Shown one piece after another: positions 44,292 through 52,601 of a DNA stretch of 64,000 bases. The stretch covers positions 4,092,001-4,156,000 of the forward strand of contig CP011077.1 of NCBI GenBank assembly GCA_000963575.1. The letters are read 5' to 3'. The position numbers and the translations under genes are program-made. The DNA comes from Klebsiella michiganensis (GTDB lineage Bacteria; Pseudomonadota; Gammaproteobacteria; Enterobacterales; Enterobacteriaceae). The notes beneath the pieces are model-generated. The model had not been told where the DNA came from, searched no databases, and saw only the letters and a program-made list of their open reading frames with translations. Within the stretch, counting starts at the first letter, position 1, and each line of letters starts with the position of its first letter.

Positions 44292-45077
44292 TTATCTGAC
44301 TAAATAACCACCATCAACCACTAACAAATGACCATTAACATAATCTGAAGCGCGGCTGGATAAATAAACCATCGCCCCCATAAGGTCCTGCGTTTCACCC
44401 CAACGATTGGCTGGAATATGATCAAGCACGCGTTTATTGGTTTCCGGGTTTTTTCGTGTTTCGGTAGTAATATCGGTGGCATAATAACCAGGTGCAATAC
44501 CGTTCACCTGAATATTATATTGACCTAATTCATCACAATACGCTTTCGTTAAACCGGCCAGAGCATGTTTTGTCGCGGAATAAGCCGGAGACCACTGCCC
44601 GCCAAGATAAGAAAATAGTGAACAGATATTAATGATTTTTCCGTGCTTTTGCGGGATCATCACCTTGGCCGCTTCGTAGCTTAATTCGAACGCCGCGGTC
44701 AGATTGATGTTGATCATCGGGTCCCAGTCGCTGCGGCCAAAATCCAGCACTTTGTTGAGCTTACAGATCCCGGCGTTGTTGACCAGAATATCCACCGAGC
44801 CAAAGGTCTCCAGGCACTGGGCAATAACCTGGGCCGGGGCGCCTTTTTCCGTAATATCCACGGTCATAAAAGCCACCTTTACACCTTGGCTTTCAATAAG
44901 TTGACGAGTTTCGCCTTTCTCTTCCACCACCGTTGGAATAAACACATTCGCCCCGGCCTTAGCCAGCGCCATGGCAAATGCCTGCCCCAGTCCGCTGTTG
45001 CCGCCGGTGACAATCGCCGTCTTCCCTTTGAGCGAGAAGAAGTCCAGTGAGAATTCGTTGAGTGCGCTGAGCGACAT
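44292..45077 (-). CDS. ygcW: Short-chain dehydrogenase YgcW
   Basis: 261 residues. Rossmann TGGNSGLGQAFAMALAKAG, NNAGI, catalytic Ser and the YSATKHA Tyr-Lys pair. NAD(P)-dependent alcohol/polyol dehydrogenase type, first gene of the ygcW-U-S-R-Q operon. 215 bp of leader and CRP-site region lies upstream. Confidence 0.94.
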   Translation of the reverse strand: MSLSALNEFSLDFFSLKGKTAIVTGGNSGLGQAFAMALAKAGANVFIPTVVEEKGETRQLIESQGVKVAFMTVDITEKGAPAQVIAQCLETFGSVDILVNNAGICKLNKVLDFGRSDWDPMININLTAAFELSYEAAKVMIPQKHGKIINICSLFSYLGGQWSPAYSATKHALAGLTKAYCDELGQYNIQVNGIAPGYYATDITTETRKNPETNKRVLDHIPANRWGETQDLMGAMVYLSSRASDYVNGHLLVVDGGYLVR

Positions 45078-45111
45078 GATGAACTCCTTAAATTTTTTAA
45101 ACGCAAAAAAA

Positions 45112-45154
45112 ATGAGAAAAGCAAGCTCCCCCCGAAAGGGAAGTTACTTTTCTC
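45112..45154 (-). terminator. Leader attenuator of ygcW (terminator-like)
   Basis: On the minus strand, ATGAGAAAAGTAA... pairs with ...TTGCTTTTCTCAT, a nearly perfect 19-bp stem around a TTTCGGG loop, followed by eight T. It precedes ygcW on the same strand, so transcription must read through it: an attenuator. Confidence 0.85.
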
Positions 45155-45168
45155 ATCGTCTCTAGTAA
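45144..45168 (-). promoter_or_regulatory. 25-nt antiterminator-like motif, ygcW leader
   Basis: Minus strand TTACTAGAG, then three bases ACG, then ATGAGAAAAGTAA. Identical at 23 of 25 positions to 45327-45351. The ends TTACT and AGTAA can pair, which would exclude formation of the attenuator stem it overlaps. Confidence 0.75.
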
Positions 45169-45205
45169 CTGGCTAAAATAAGTATCACAGCGGCTAATCA
45201 CGTTA

Positions 45206-45221
45206 TGTGATCAACCTCACA
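45206..45221. promoter_or_regulatory. CRP-binding site, ygcW side
   Basis: TGTGA-tcaacc-TCACA, the perfect consensus palindrome. Its centre is about 42-45 bp from the likely start of the ygcW transcript (-10 like TATTTT at 45175-45180, read on minus), a class II arrangement. Confidence 0.85.
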
Positions 45222-45274
45222 ACTCATTAATGGGAAGGTTTTAACGCTAAATTATTCACCGTCAAAACCAATAG

Positions 45275-45290
45275 CGTGATATTTCTCACA
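45275..45290. promoter_or_regulatory. CRP-binding site, yqcE side
   Basis: CGTGA-tatttc-TCACA, one mismatch. About 40 bp upstream of the likely yqcE transcript start (-10 GATAAT at 45310-45315), again class II. Confidence 0.8.
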
Positions 45291-45326
45291 CTAAAAAACG
45301 GCATCTCATGATAATAATCTCCGCAA

Positions 45327-45351
45327 TTACTAGAGCCCATGAGAAAAGTAA
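45327..45351 (+). promoter_or_regulatory. 25-nt antiterminator-like motif, yqcE leader
   Basis: TTACTAGAG, then CCC, then ATGAGAAAAGTAA; mirror copy of 45144-45168. It overlaps the left arm of the yqcE attenuator. Confidence 0.75.
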
Positions 45352-45390
45352 TCAGCCCCCACAAGGGATTGGTTGCTTTTCTCTTTTTTT
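45341..45390 (+). terminator. Leader attenuator of yqcE (terminator-like)
   Basis: GAGAAAAGTAATCAG... with ...TTGGTTGCTTTTCTC (ending 45383), about 19 bp with G-U pairs, then seven T. It lies 33 bp before the yqcE start, within the presumed leader. Confidence 0.88.
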
Positions 45391-45423
45391 GTCTTTAACA
45401 ATCCTACTCACTGAGAGCACACC

Positions 45424-46722
45424 ATGCGTGATTCAAATTTTCGTCGCTGGCTAACGCTGGCAATAATAAGTATCAGTGGTGGCGTAAGTTTTGACCTTGC
45501 TTATTTAAGGTATATTTACCAAATCCCAATGGCAAAATTCATGGGATTTAGCAATACCGAAATAGGCTTAATTATGAGCACTTTCGGAATAACCGCAATT
45601 ATCCTTTATGCGCCTAGCGGGATCATTGCCGATAAATTCTCGCATCGCTTAATGATGACGCTGGCTATGATTGCCACCGGCCTGTTGGGAATTGTTATGG
45701 CCTTCTACCCGCCGCTCTGGGTGATGATCGTCATTCAGGTCGCCTTCGCTGTGACCACAATTCTGATGCTGTGGTCGGTCTCCATCAAGGCAGCTTCCCT
45801 GTTGGGCGATCATAGTGAACAGGGAAAAATCATGGGCTGGATGGAAGGCCTGCGCGGCGTCGGCGTGATGGCGCTGGCGGTGTTCACCATGTGGGTATTC
45901 TCGCGCTTCGCGCCGGAAGATGCCAACAGCCTTAAAGCCGTCATCCTTATCTACAGCGGCGTTTATATAGCGCTCGGCGTGCTGTGCTGGTTTTTCGTCA
46001 GCGACGGTTTTACTGGCCGTACAGAGAATGCTCAGGAAGCGAAAAAACCGGCCTTCCAGCTCAAGGATATCCTGTCCGTTTTACGCATCAGCACCACCTG
46101 GTACTGCAGTATGGTGATCTTCGGGGTCTACACGATTTATGCGATCCTGAGTTATTCCACCAACTACCTGACTGAGATGTACGGCATGTCACTAGTGGCA
46201 GCCAGCTACATGGGCATCGTGATAAATAAAATCTTCCGCGCCGTTTGTGGCCCGCTGGGCGGCATTATTACAACCTACAGCAGAATTAAGTCACCCACAC
46301 GCGTTGTGCAGCTGCTTTCTATTGTTGGCGCCGTCGCGCTGGTTGCGCTGCTGGCGACCAATGCCAACCCTCAGTCTGTTGCGATGGGCATTGGGCTTAT
46401 TTTGCTGCTGGGTTTCACCTGCTACGCCTCACGCGGGCTGTACTGGGCCTGCCCTGGTGAAGCCAGAACGCCGCCCTACATTATGGGTACCACCGTCGGT
46501 ATCTGTTCGGTCATAGGCTTCCTGCCGGACGTGTTCGTTTACCCGCTGGTCGGCCACTGGCAGGACACGCTTCCTGCCGAGGAAGCCTACCGCAACATGT
46601 GGCTGATGGGATTAGCCGCGCTGTGCATGGTCATCGTGTTTGCCTTTTTGCTGATTCGCAAAATTCGCGCCGCCGACACTGCGCAGGAAAAATTGGCATC
46701 GCTGGCCGCAACGGGCGAGTGA
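45424..46722 (+). CDS. yqcE: MFS transporter YqcE
   Basis: 432 residues, twelve membrane segments, relative of UhpT/GlpT-like organophosphate or sugar transporters in general layout. Start ATG 45424 with GAGAG. Second transporter of the ygc cluster, followed after 26 bp by the kinase gene. Confidence 0.92.
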   Translation: MRDSNFRRWLTLAIISISGGVSFDLAYLRYIYQIPMAKFMGFSNTEIGLIMSTFGITAIILYAPSGIIADKFSHRLMMTLAMIATGLLGIVMAFYPPLWVMIVIQVAFAVTTILMLWSVSIKAASLLGDHSEQGKIMGWMEGLRGVGVMALAVFTMWVFSRFAPEDANSLKAVILIYSGVYIALGVLCWFFVSDGFTGRTENAQEAKKPAFQLKDILSVLRISTTWYCSMVIFGVYTIYAILSYSTNYLTEMYGMSLVAASYMGIVINKIFRAVCGPLGGIITTYSRIKSPTRVVQLLSIVGAVALVALLATNANPQSVAMGIGLILLLGFTCYASRGLYWACPGEARTPPYIMGTTVGICSVIGFLPDVFVYPLVGHWQDTLPAEEAYRNMWLMGLAALCMVIVFAFLLIRKIRAADTAQEKLASLAATGE

Positions 46723-46748
46723 TGAGGGAAAATTGAAGGAGAAAGGCA

Positions 46749-48227
46749 ATGTCGAAGCAATACATCATTGGGATTGATGGTGGGAGCCAGAGCACAAAAG
46801 TCGTGATGTACGATCTGGCAGGCAATATCGTCTGCGAAGGCAAGGGGCAGCTCCAGCCGATGTACACGCCAGACGCGGATACCGCCGAACACCCTGACGA
46901 CGACCTGTGGGACTCACTGTGCCGCGCCGGGCAGGATTTAATGAGCCACTTCACGGGCGACAAGAATGCCATCGTCGGGATTGGGCTCGGCTCCATACGC
47001 TGCTGTCGGGCTTTACTAAAAGCCGATGGCACTCCGGCTGAGCCGCTGATCAGCTGGCAGGATGCGCGCGTCACTCGCCCCTACGAGCACACAAATCCTG
47101 ATGTCGCATGGGTTACTTCATTCTCGGGGTATCTGTCCCATCGCTTAACCGGCGAGTTCAAAGACAACATTGCCAACTATTTTGGCCAGTGGCCGGTGGA
47201 CTACAAAACGTGGACGTGGAGTGACGACGACGAAGTGCTGAAGAAATTTAATATTCCGCGCACCATGCTGTTTGATGTTCAGATGCCGGGCACGGTCATC
47301 GGCCATCTGACCGAAACCGCGGCGAAGGCCACGGGCTTCCCGGCTGGCTTGCCGGTAGTTTGCACCACCAGCGATAAGCCGGTAGAAGCGCTTGGGGCTG
47401 GCCTACTGGATGACGAAACGGCGGTGATTTCTCTCGGCACCTATATCGCGCTGATGATGAACGGCAAAGCGCTGCCGAAAGCCCCGGTGTCCTGGTGGCC
47501 AATTATGTCGTCTATTCCGGAAACGCTGCTGTATGAAGGCTACGGCATTCGTAAGGGAATGTGGACGGTAAGCTGGCTGCGGGACATGCTCGGCGAGTCG
47601 CTGATTCAGGACGCGAAAGCACAAAATCTTTCCCCGGAAGGGCTGCTGAATCAGAAAGCTGCATTGGTGCCACCCGGCTGCAACGGCCTGATGACCGTGC
47701 TGGACTGGCTGACTAATCCGTGGGAACCGTTCAAGCGTGGGATCATGATAGGCTTTGATTCCAGCATGGACTACGCGTGGATTTACCGCTCTATCCTCGA
47801 AAGCATCGCCCTGACGCTGAAAAACAACTACGACAATATGTGCCATGAAATGGACCATTTTGCCAAACAGGTAATCATCACCGGCGGCGGCTCCAACAGC
47901 GACCTGTTTATGCAGATCTTTGCCGACGTATTCAACCTGCCGGTCAGGCGTAACGAGATCAACGGCTGCGCGAGTCTGGGGGCGGCTATCAACACCGCCG
48001 TCGGGCTGGGGCTGTATACCAGCTATGAAACCGCCGTCGAAAAAATGGTGCGGGTCAAAGATGTGTTTGTGCCGATAGAAAACAACGCTAAACGCTATGA
48101 GTCGCTAAATAAGGGGATTTTCAGGGAGTTAACGCAGCACACCGACGTTATTCTGAAAAAATCGTATCAGGTGATGCACGGGGAGTTAGATAACACGGAC
48201 TCGATTCAAAGCTGGTCCAACGCTTAA
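46749..48227 (+). CDS. ygcE: FGGY-family carbohydrate kinase YgcE
   Basis: 492 residues. N-terminal phosphate motif GIDGGSQSTKVVMYD and later ITGGGSNSDLFMQIFADV, both FGGY. Phosphorylates an unknown sugar, polyol or related compound imported by YqcE. The product could be the ligand sensed by YgcP, whose relatives respond to glycerol 3-phosphate. Confidence 0.94.
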   Translation: MSKQYIIGIDGGSQSTKVVMYDLAGNIVCEGKGQLQPMYTPDADTAEHPDDDLWDSLCRAGQDLMSHFTGDKNAIVGIGLGSIRCCRALLKADGTPAEPLISWQDARVTRPYEHTNPDVAWVTSFSGYLSHRLTGEFKDNIANYFGQWPVDYKTWTWSDDDEVLKKFNIPRTMLFDVQMPGTVIGHLTETAAKATGFPAGLPVVCTTSDKPVEALGAGLLDDETAVISLGTYIALMMNGKALPKAPVSWWPIMSSIPETLLYEGYGIRKGMWTVSWLRDMLGESLIQDAKAQNLSPEGLLNQKAALVPPGCNGLMTVLDWLTNPWEPFKRGIMIGFDSSMDYAWIYRSILESIALTLKNNYDNMCHEMDHFAKQVIITGGGSNSDLFMQIFADVFNLPVRRNEINGCASLGAAINTAVGLGLYTSYETAVEKMVRVKDVFVPIENNAKRYESLNKGIFRELTQHTDVILKKSYQVMHGELDNTDSIQSWSNA

Positions 48228-48272
48228 CTAGCGGTTTACGCCGGGTGTGGTTACCGCACCCGGCTTTGCGCA

Positions 48273-48944
48273 TCAGGCAATGTTCAAATACTTGTGCGTC
48301 TGCATCGACAGACGCCAGTTGCGTGCGATGCAGGTCTCAATGCACAGGCGCGTCGCGTCATCTTTTTGGCTGATCGGCTGCAATGCGATGATACGGCTTT
48401 TCTCATCCGTCAGCGTAGCCAGCAGTTCGTCCAGCGCTTCAACGTCACGCAGGCGCCCTACCGGGTGCTTAATTTCATCCGCACGCTCCAGCGCCTGGGA
48501 GAGAATGTCGTAGCCGCCGCGCATGTTCACCTTCGGGGAAACCGTCACCCAGGTGTTTGCCGTACAGCGTACTTCGTGAGTCCCGCTGGTTTCTATCTGG
48601 CAGCTAAACCCGTTTTTCTCGAGCAAATCCGTCAGCGGGGTCAGGTCGTGAATGCAAGGTTCACCGCCGGTTATCACCACATGCCGCGCGGTATAGCCCT
48701 GACGGCCAATGACGGCCAGCAGATCTTCGGCGCTTGCCGCACCCCATTTATCGCTTTCTTTGGTTTTGGCCAGAATGCTGAACAGCGACACTTCACGATC
48801 CGCGAGCTTATCCCAGGTATGTTTGGTATCGCACCAGGCGCAGCCTACCGGGCAACCCTGCAGGCGAATAAAAATGGCGGGCACGCCGGTAAAATAGCCT
48901 TCCCCTTGCAGGGTCTGGAACATCTCGTTAATCGGGTACTGCAT
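48273..48944 (-). CDS. queE: 7-carboxy-7-deazaguanine synthase
   Basis: 223 residues from MQYPINEMFQ, equal to E. coli; a frame to 48965 adds seven residues and is an alternative. Radical-SAM Cys motif CPVGCAWC (CxxxCxxC) at about 27-34. Queuosine pathway, after QueD. Convergent with ygcE. Confidence 0.96.
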   Translation of the reverse strand: MQYPINEMFQTLQGEGYFTGVPAIFIRLQGCPVGCAWCDTKHTWDKLADREVSLFSILAKTKESDKWGAASAEDLLAVIGRQGYTARHVVITGGEPCIHDLTPLTDLLEKNGFSCQIETSGTHEVRCTANTWVTVSPKVNMRGGYDILSQALERADEIKHPVGRLRDVEALDELLATLTDEKSRIIALQPISQKDDATRLCIETCIARNWRLSMQTHKYLNIA

Positions 48945-49206
48945 AATCATCTCAGTCATAGTCACAAAAAGTAATTATCGCAGAACTGGCGTTGGAGATC
49001 ATGCGAAAGCGGCTGTGCTACCGCGATGCCTGTTGCTCAGGCCACGCTCAAAACCACCATTTCCACGGTTACTGTGTGCCAGCTCTCAACTTTCTTATGG
49101 TGATGAAACGTTCGCTCCTCATGTTGATCGCCGTCATAACAGCACGTATTGCTAACTTTTAGCATCCCTCTGGCTTTCCCCCTGAAATCACATAAGGAAA
49201 TGATAA

Positions 49207-49920
49207 ATGGATGATTCTTCTGTTCCCGGGCAGCAAAGAGTTGGGCCCGCCGCCTGGATTAGCCTGCTGTTTGCGATGGTCTTTTTCTCTGGCCTGTTAG
49301 GCGGAAAAAACTGGTACGGGGTGTTTGACTTCACCACGCTAAACGGCGCCTTCGGCAAGGTTGTCAGCGGCGTTAACCCCGCCGGAGAATCGCTGGATGT
49401 CGCTAAAAGTGCCTTCCGCGGCAACGGTGGGTACGGCGCAATGGACGGCTTTCTCTTCGCGTTCGGCCTGATTCCTGCCGTAATGTTTGCGCTGGGCATG
49501 ATTAACGTCCTCGAACACTACGGCGCACTGCGCGCAGCAAGAAAACTGCTGACGCCTATGCTGCGGCCCTTGCTCGGCGTTCCCGGAGCCACTGGCCTTG
49601 CGCTAATCGGCAGTCTGCAAAGTACCGACGTTGGCGCATCCCTCACTCGGGTGCTTGCTGATGAAGGCCAGATTACCGAAAAAGAAAAAACCGTGTTCAC
49701 CATGTTCCAGTTTTCCGCCGGGGCCATGATCACCAACTTTTTCTCTTCCGGGGCGGTGCTCTTCACGCTGATCGCCGTTGACGGCAGCCAGGCCGTGCCA
49801 AGCTCCATCGGCATGTGCGTCGCCGTGATGTTCATTATGAAAATCGTGGGGGCAAACATGATGCGCCTGGTCCTGAACGTCACAGAGCGTAGAGCAAAAA
49901 CAGAGGTGCAACATGGCTGA
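49207..49920 (+). CDS. YjiH-like nucleoside-recognition (gate) membrane protein
   Basis: 237 residues, several membrane segments, SpmA/YjiH family with GSLQSTDVGASLTRVLADEGQITEKEKT typical. Paired with a YjiG-like protein and a peptidase; E. coli has yjiH-yjiG next to the isoaspartyl dipeptidase iadA. Probably a substrate channel or exporter/importer subunit for a peptide-like compound. Ribosome site AAGGAAATGATAA. Confidence 0.88.
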   Translation: MDDSSVPGQQRVGPAAWISLLFAMVFFSGLLGGKNWYGVFDFTTLNGAFGKVVSGVNPAGESLDVAKSAFRGNGGYGAMDGFLFAFGLIPAVMFALGMINVLEHYGALRAARKLLTPMLRPLLGVPGATGLALIGSLQSTDVGASLTRVLADEGQITEKEKTVFTMFQFSAGAMITNFFSSGAVLFTLIAVDGSQAVPSSIGMCVAVMFIMKIVGANMMRLVLNVTERRAKTEVQHG

Positions 49921-50380
49921 TGCAGCAAAACCGATGATCACCGATGTCTTTGTTGCCGGGGCGCGCAAAGGCTGGACTATAGCCACAACCAGCACGCTGC
50001 CCAATGTGTTGATGGCATTCATTATTATCTATGCCCTTGAGCTCACGGGCGCACTACAGGGCATGGCGTGGCTGTTTGGCCCGGTAATGAAACTCTTTGG
50101 GCTGCCCGGAGAAGCCGCGGCGGTACTCATCGGCGGTTGGATGTCGATGGGCGGGGGCGTAGGCGTCGCCATCAGCCTGTTTGAAAGAGGGATCCTCAGC
50201 GGAGAGCATCTGGCTATTCTCGCGCCGGCCATCTATTTGATGGGCTCTCAGGTGCAGTACGCCGGGCGTATTCTCGGTGTTGTTGGCATTCCGGCGAAAC
50301 GCATTCCACTGATGATAGCCCTTTCCGTGCTCAACGCATTTTGCGCCATGCTTATCATGCGCGTGCTTATTCTGGAGTAA
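49913..50380 (+). CDS. YjiG-like (SpmB family) membrane protein
   Basis: 155 residues, close in length to E. coli YjiG. Gate-domain motif GAAVLIGGWMSMGGGVG-type (EAAAVLIGGWMSMGGG) and APAIYLMGSQVQYAGRILG. Overlaps the previous gene by 8 bp; acts with it. Confidence 0.88.
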   Translation: MADAAKPMITDVFVAGARKGWTIATTSTLPNVLMAFIIIYALELTGALQGMAWLFGPVMKLFGLPGEAAAVLIGGWMSMGGGVGVAISLFERGILSGEHLAILAPAIYLMGSQVQYAGRILGVVGIPAKRIPLMIALSVLNAFCAMLIMRVLILE

Positions 50381-50383
50381 CCC

Positions 50384-51496
50384 ATGGATCTGAAACAGTA
50401 TCTTCAAGAGTTAAAAAGGGTCGTGAATATCGACTGCGGCACCGCAACCATTGCTGGCGTGGAAGAGGTCAGCCGTATCTTTCAGCAATGGTATCTGTCA
50501 GAAAACTGGCACTGCGACAGCGTTGATCTAGGAAACAAAGTGGGCCCAGGTTTGTTTGCCACGAATAAACCCAACGCCGGGCAGTATGACGTTTTACTCG
50601 TGGGGCATATGGATACCGTATTCCCACCGGGAACCGTCTCAGAGCGCCCTTTCAGCATCGAAGGCGATCGCGCCTATGGGCCTGGCGTGTCAGACATGAA
50701 AAGCGGATTGTTATCTATTCTTTGGGCCTTACGCAGCCTGGATAAAGCCGATCTTGAGCGGCTCGCTATCGCCGTCACCATGAACCCGGACGAAGAAACT
50801 GGCTCGGCCCATTCGCACGAATGGATAGGCAGCATAGCAAAACGTAGCCGCTGTGTGCTGGTGTGCGAAGCCGCCAGAGCCGACGGCTCTCTGGTGAAAG
50901 CCAGAAAAGGCATGGCCCGTTACCGCCTGGCTTTTAAAGGCGTAGCTGCCCATGCGGGTAACGATCCGGAAAAAGGCCGTTCTGCGGTTAAAGCGCTCGC
51001 TCACGCGGTGCTGGCAATCAGCGACCTGGCCGATATGACGAAGGGCACCACGCTGAACACCGGCGTAATTTCCGGCGGCGTCGGGGCGAATATAGTGGCG
51101 GATCATGCGGAGATGATTGTCGATCTCCGCTTCAATGATAATGATGAATATCTGCGGGTTAACGAGGCCATTCAGTCGTTCAGCCAGCGCCAGTTCGAGC
51201 CCGAGGTGTTAACCACCGTCGAACAGCAGGCGCAAACGCCCGCCATGGCGCCTTCTGCCGAAACGGAAAAACTGATGAAGCTGGTGGAAAAAGCCGGCGA
51301 GGCTGTCGACGTGGAAGTCCGCTGGCAGGCGGTGGGTGGTGGCTCGGACGCCAACCACACGGCGGCCCTTGGTGTACCTTCCCTGGACGGATTTGGCCCC
51401 GTAGGCGCCGGTTTCCATTCCCCTTCCGAATATCTGGAGCTGAGCAGTATCGAACCTCGGGTTCGCCTGCTGCGGGAAGTGATCCGCTCGCTGTAA
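50384..51496 (+). CDS. M20-family metallopeptidase (carboxypeptidase G2-like)
   Basis: 370 residues. Zinc ligands: His in VGHMDTVFPPG, Asp in GPGVSDMKSG, Glu pair in DEETGSAHS, late His near GAGFHSPSEYL. The dimerisation lid is in the middle (about 170-275). Hydrolyses a C-terminal amino acid or acyl-amino acid; substrate unknown. Starts 3 bp after the YjiG-like gene. No signal peptide. Confidence 0.88.
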   Translation: MDLKQYLQELKRVVNIDCGTATIAGVEEVSRIFQQWYLSENWHCDSVDLGNKVGPGLFATNKPNAGQYDVLLVGHMDTVFPPGTVSERPFSIEGDRAYGPGVSDMKSGLLSILWALRSLDKADLERLAIAVTMNPDEETGSAHSHEWIGSIAKRSRCVLVCEAARADGSLVKARKGMARYRLAFKGVAAHAGNDPEKGRSAVKALAHAVLAISDLADMTKGTTLNTGVISGGVGANIVADHAEMIVDLRFNDNDEYLRVNEAIQSFSQRQFEPEVLTTVEQQAQTPAMAPSAETEKLMKLVEKAGEAVDVEVRWQAVGGGSDANHTAALGVPSLDGFGPVGAGFHSPSEYLELSSIEPRVRLLREVIRSL

Positions 51497-51500
51497 AAAA

Positions 51501-51520
51501 AGGCCGGGGACTCCCGGCCT
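51501..51520. terminator. Terminator between the M20 peptidase and the RpiR gene
   Basis: AGGCCGGG-gact-CCCGGCCT, with an A-run on its left side. Strong for the minus strand (RpiR gene), with T's following; probably bidirectional. Confidence 0.85.
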
Positions 51521-51598
51521 CCTCCCGTATTTTTAAGCCTCTATCGCCCTGCGCTCCCGGCGGCAAACCGGAGCGCGTTAATGAGATCCTGACGCAGG

Positions 51599-52426
51599 CT
51601 AGATCAGCAGCGGCAGGGTTGCGCTGGCGGTCTGCTGGCTGGCCTGTGCGTAATGGCTACCGTGGGTGATCAGCTCATTAACCAGTACTTCGACCAGCAG
51701 CATGGCGCCAACTTTAGCGTTTAGCGAACCGGCGCTCAGAGGCCCTTCAGGTTTGGCGGCGACGAGCAACAGGTCGGCTAAATCTGCCAGCGGGCTACGC
51801 AGCGTATTGCTCAAGAGAATGACCCGAGCGTGGCGTTTTTTGGCAATTTTCACCGCATGAAGCAGGTCTTTGGTTGAACCAGAGCTGGAAATAACGATGG
51901 CTAAATCCTGCTCCGCCAGCGTAGCGGCGTTCATCGCGGCCCGATGCATATCGCTAAACAGCTGGGCAGATTTCCCCAGGCGCAGCAATTTGTAATGCAG
52001 GTAATCCCCAATAATAGCGCTGGCGGCAACGCCGTAAATCTGTACGGATGATGCTTCATGTAATGCCAGACCCGCGTGCCTGAGCGCCTCGCGGTTTATC
52101 AATTTTCCGGTATCGATGAGGGCCTGGACGGACTCCTGTACCAGCTCATCAATGCTGTCCCCTTGTGAGACTGCCTGAGGCTGCCCCTGCTGAACATCAA
52201 GCGCCACCGCCATTTTAAATTCGGTATAGCCCTTGCAGCCCAGATTACGGCAAAGACGCGTCACGCTGGCCTCGCTGGTATCGCTTTCTTTTGCCAGCTC
52301 CGTGATGGTCAGGTACAGCACTTTTTGCGGCTGGGTCAGAATGAAATCCCCCAGCTTTTGCAGCGTCGGACTGTAGCCCGGCAGCCCCTGCCGCAGGTGC
52401 AGCAAAATATTCTCATTGTCCGTCAT
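51599..52426 (-). CDS. RpiR-family transcriptional regulator
   Basis: 275 residues from ATG 52426; GTG/TTG codons just upstream are alternatives. N-terminal HTH_6 (LTITELAKESDTSEASVTRLCRNLGCKGYTEFK) and C-terminal SIS sugar-phosphate domain (IYGVAAS, VISSSGSTKDLLHAVKIAKKRHARVILLSN). Divergent to the PTS-nanE operon, which it likely controls through an amino-sugar phosphate. Confidence 0.92.
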   Translation of the reverse strand: MTDNENILLHLRQGLPGYSPTLQKLGDFILTQPQKVLYLTITELAKESDTSEASVTRLCRNLGCKGYTEFKMAVALDVQQGQPQAVSQGDSIDELVQESVQALIDTGKLINREALRHAGLALHEASSVQIYGVAASAIIGDYLHYKLLRLGKSAQLFSDMHRAAMNAATLAEQDLAIVISSSGSTKDLLHAVKIAKKRHARVILLSNTLRSPLADLADLLLVAAKPEGPLSAGSLNAKVGAMLLVEVLVNELITHGSHYAQASQQTASATLPLLI

Positions 52427-52503
52427 CAACACTCGTCCGCCTTACTGAATCAACTCTGCATAGTGTGGCGGAAAGCGGTCCAACAGCGCCAGCATATTCG
52501 ATT

Positions 52504-52551
52504 ATTTGTGATGGCGATCGGTATTCCGATAATAATTTTCAGATCACAAAT
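52504..52551. promoter_or_regulatory. Long-spaced inverted repeat in the rpiR/PTS promoter region
   Basis: ATTTGTGAT (52504-52512) and ATCACAAAT (52543-52551). Each arm resembles a CRP half-site; the pair may be two operators. Confidence 0.4.
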
Positions 52552-52554
52552 TCA

Positions 52555-52580
52555 ATTATGATAAAAATTTTCACCATAAT
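52555..52580. promoter_or_regulatory. Candidate operator upstream of the PTS gene
   Basis: ATTATG, 14 bp, CATAAT; AT-rich, just before the ribosome site GAGAGGAAAA. A likely RpiR site by position only. Confidence 0.35.
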
Positions 52581-52601
52581 AATTTGTCGAGAGGAAAATT
52601 T

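Noticed and set aside
45112..45390. The two hairpins as ordinary transcription terminators of neighbouring genes
   Set aside because: The flanking genes diverge, so each hairpin stands in front of, not behind, a gene on its functional strand; attenuation fits better.
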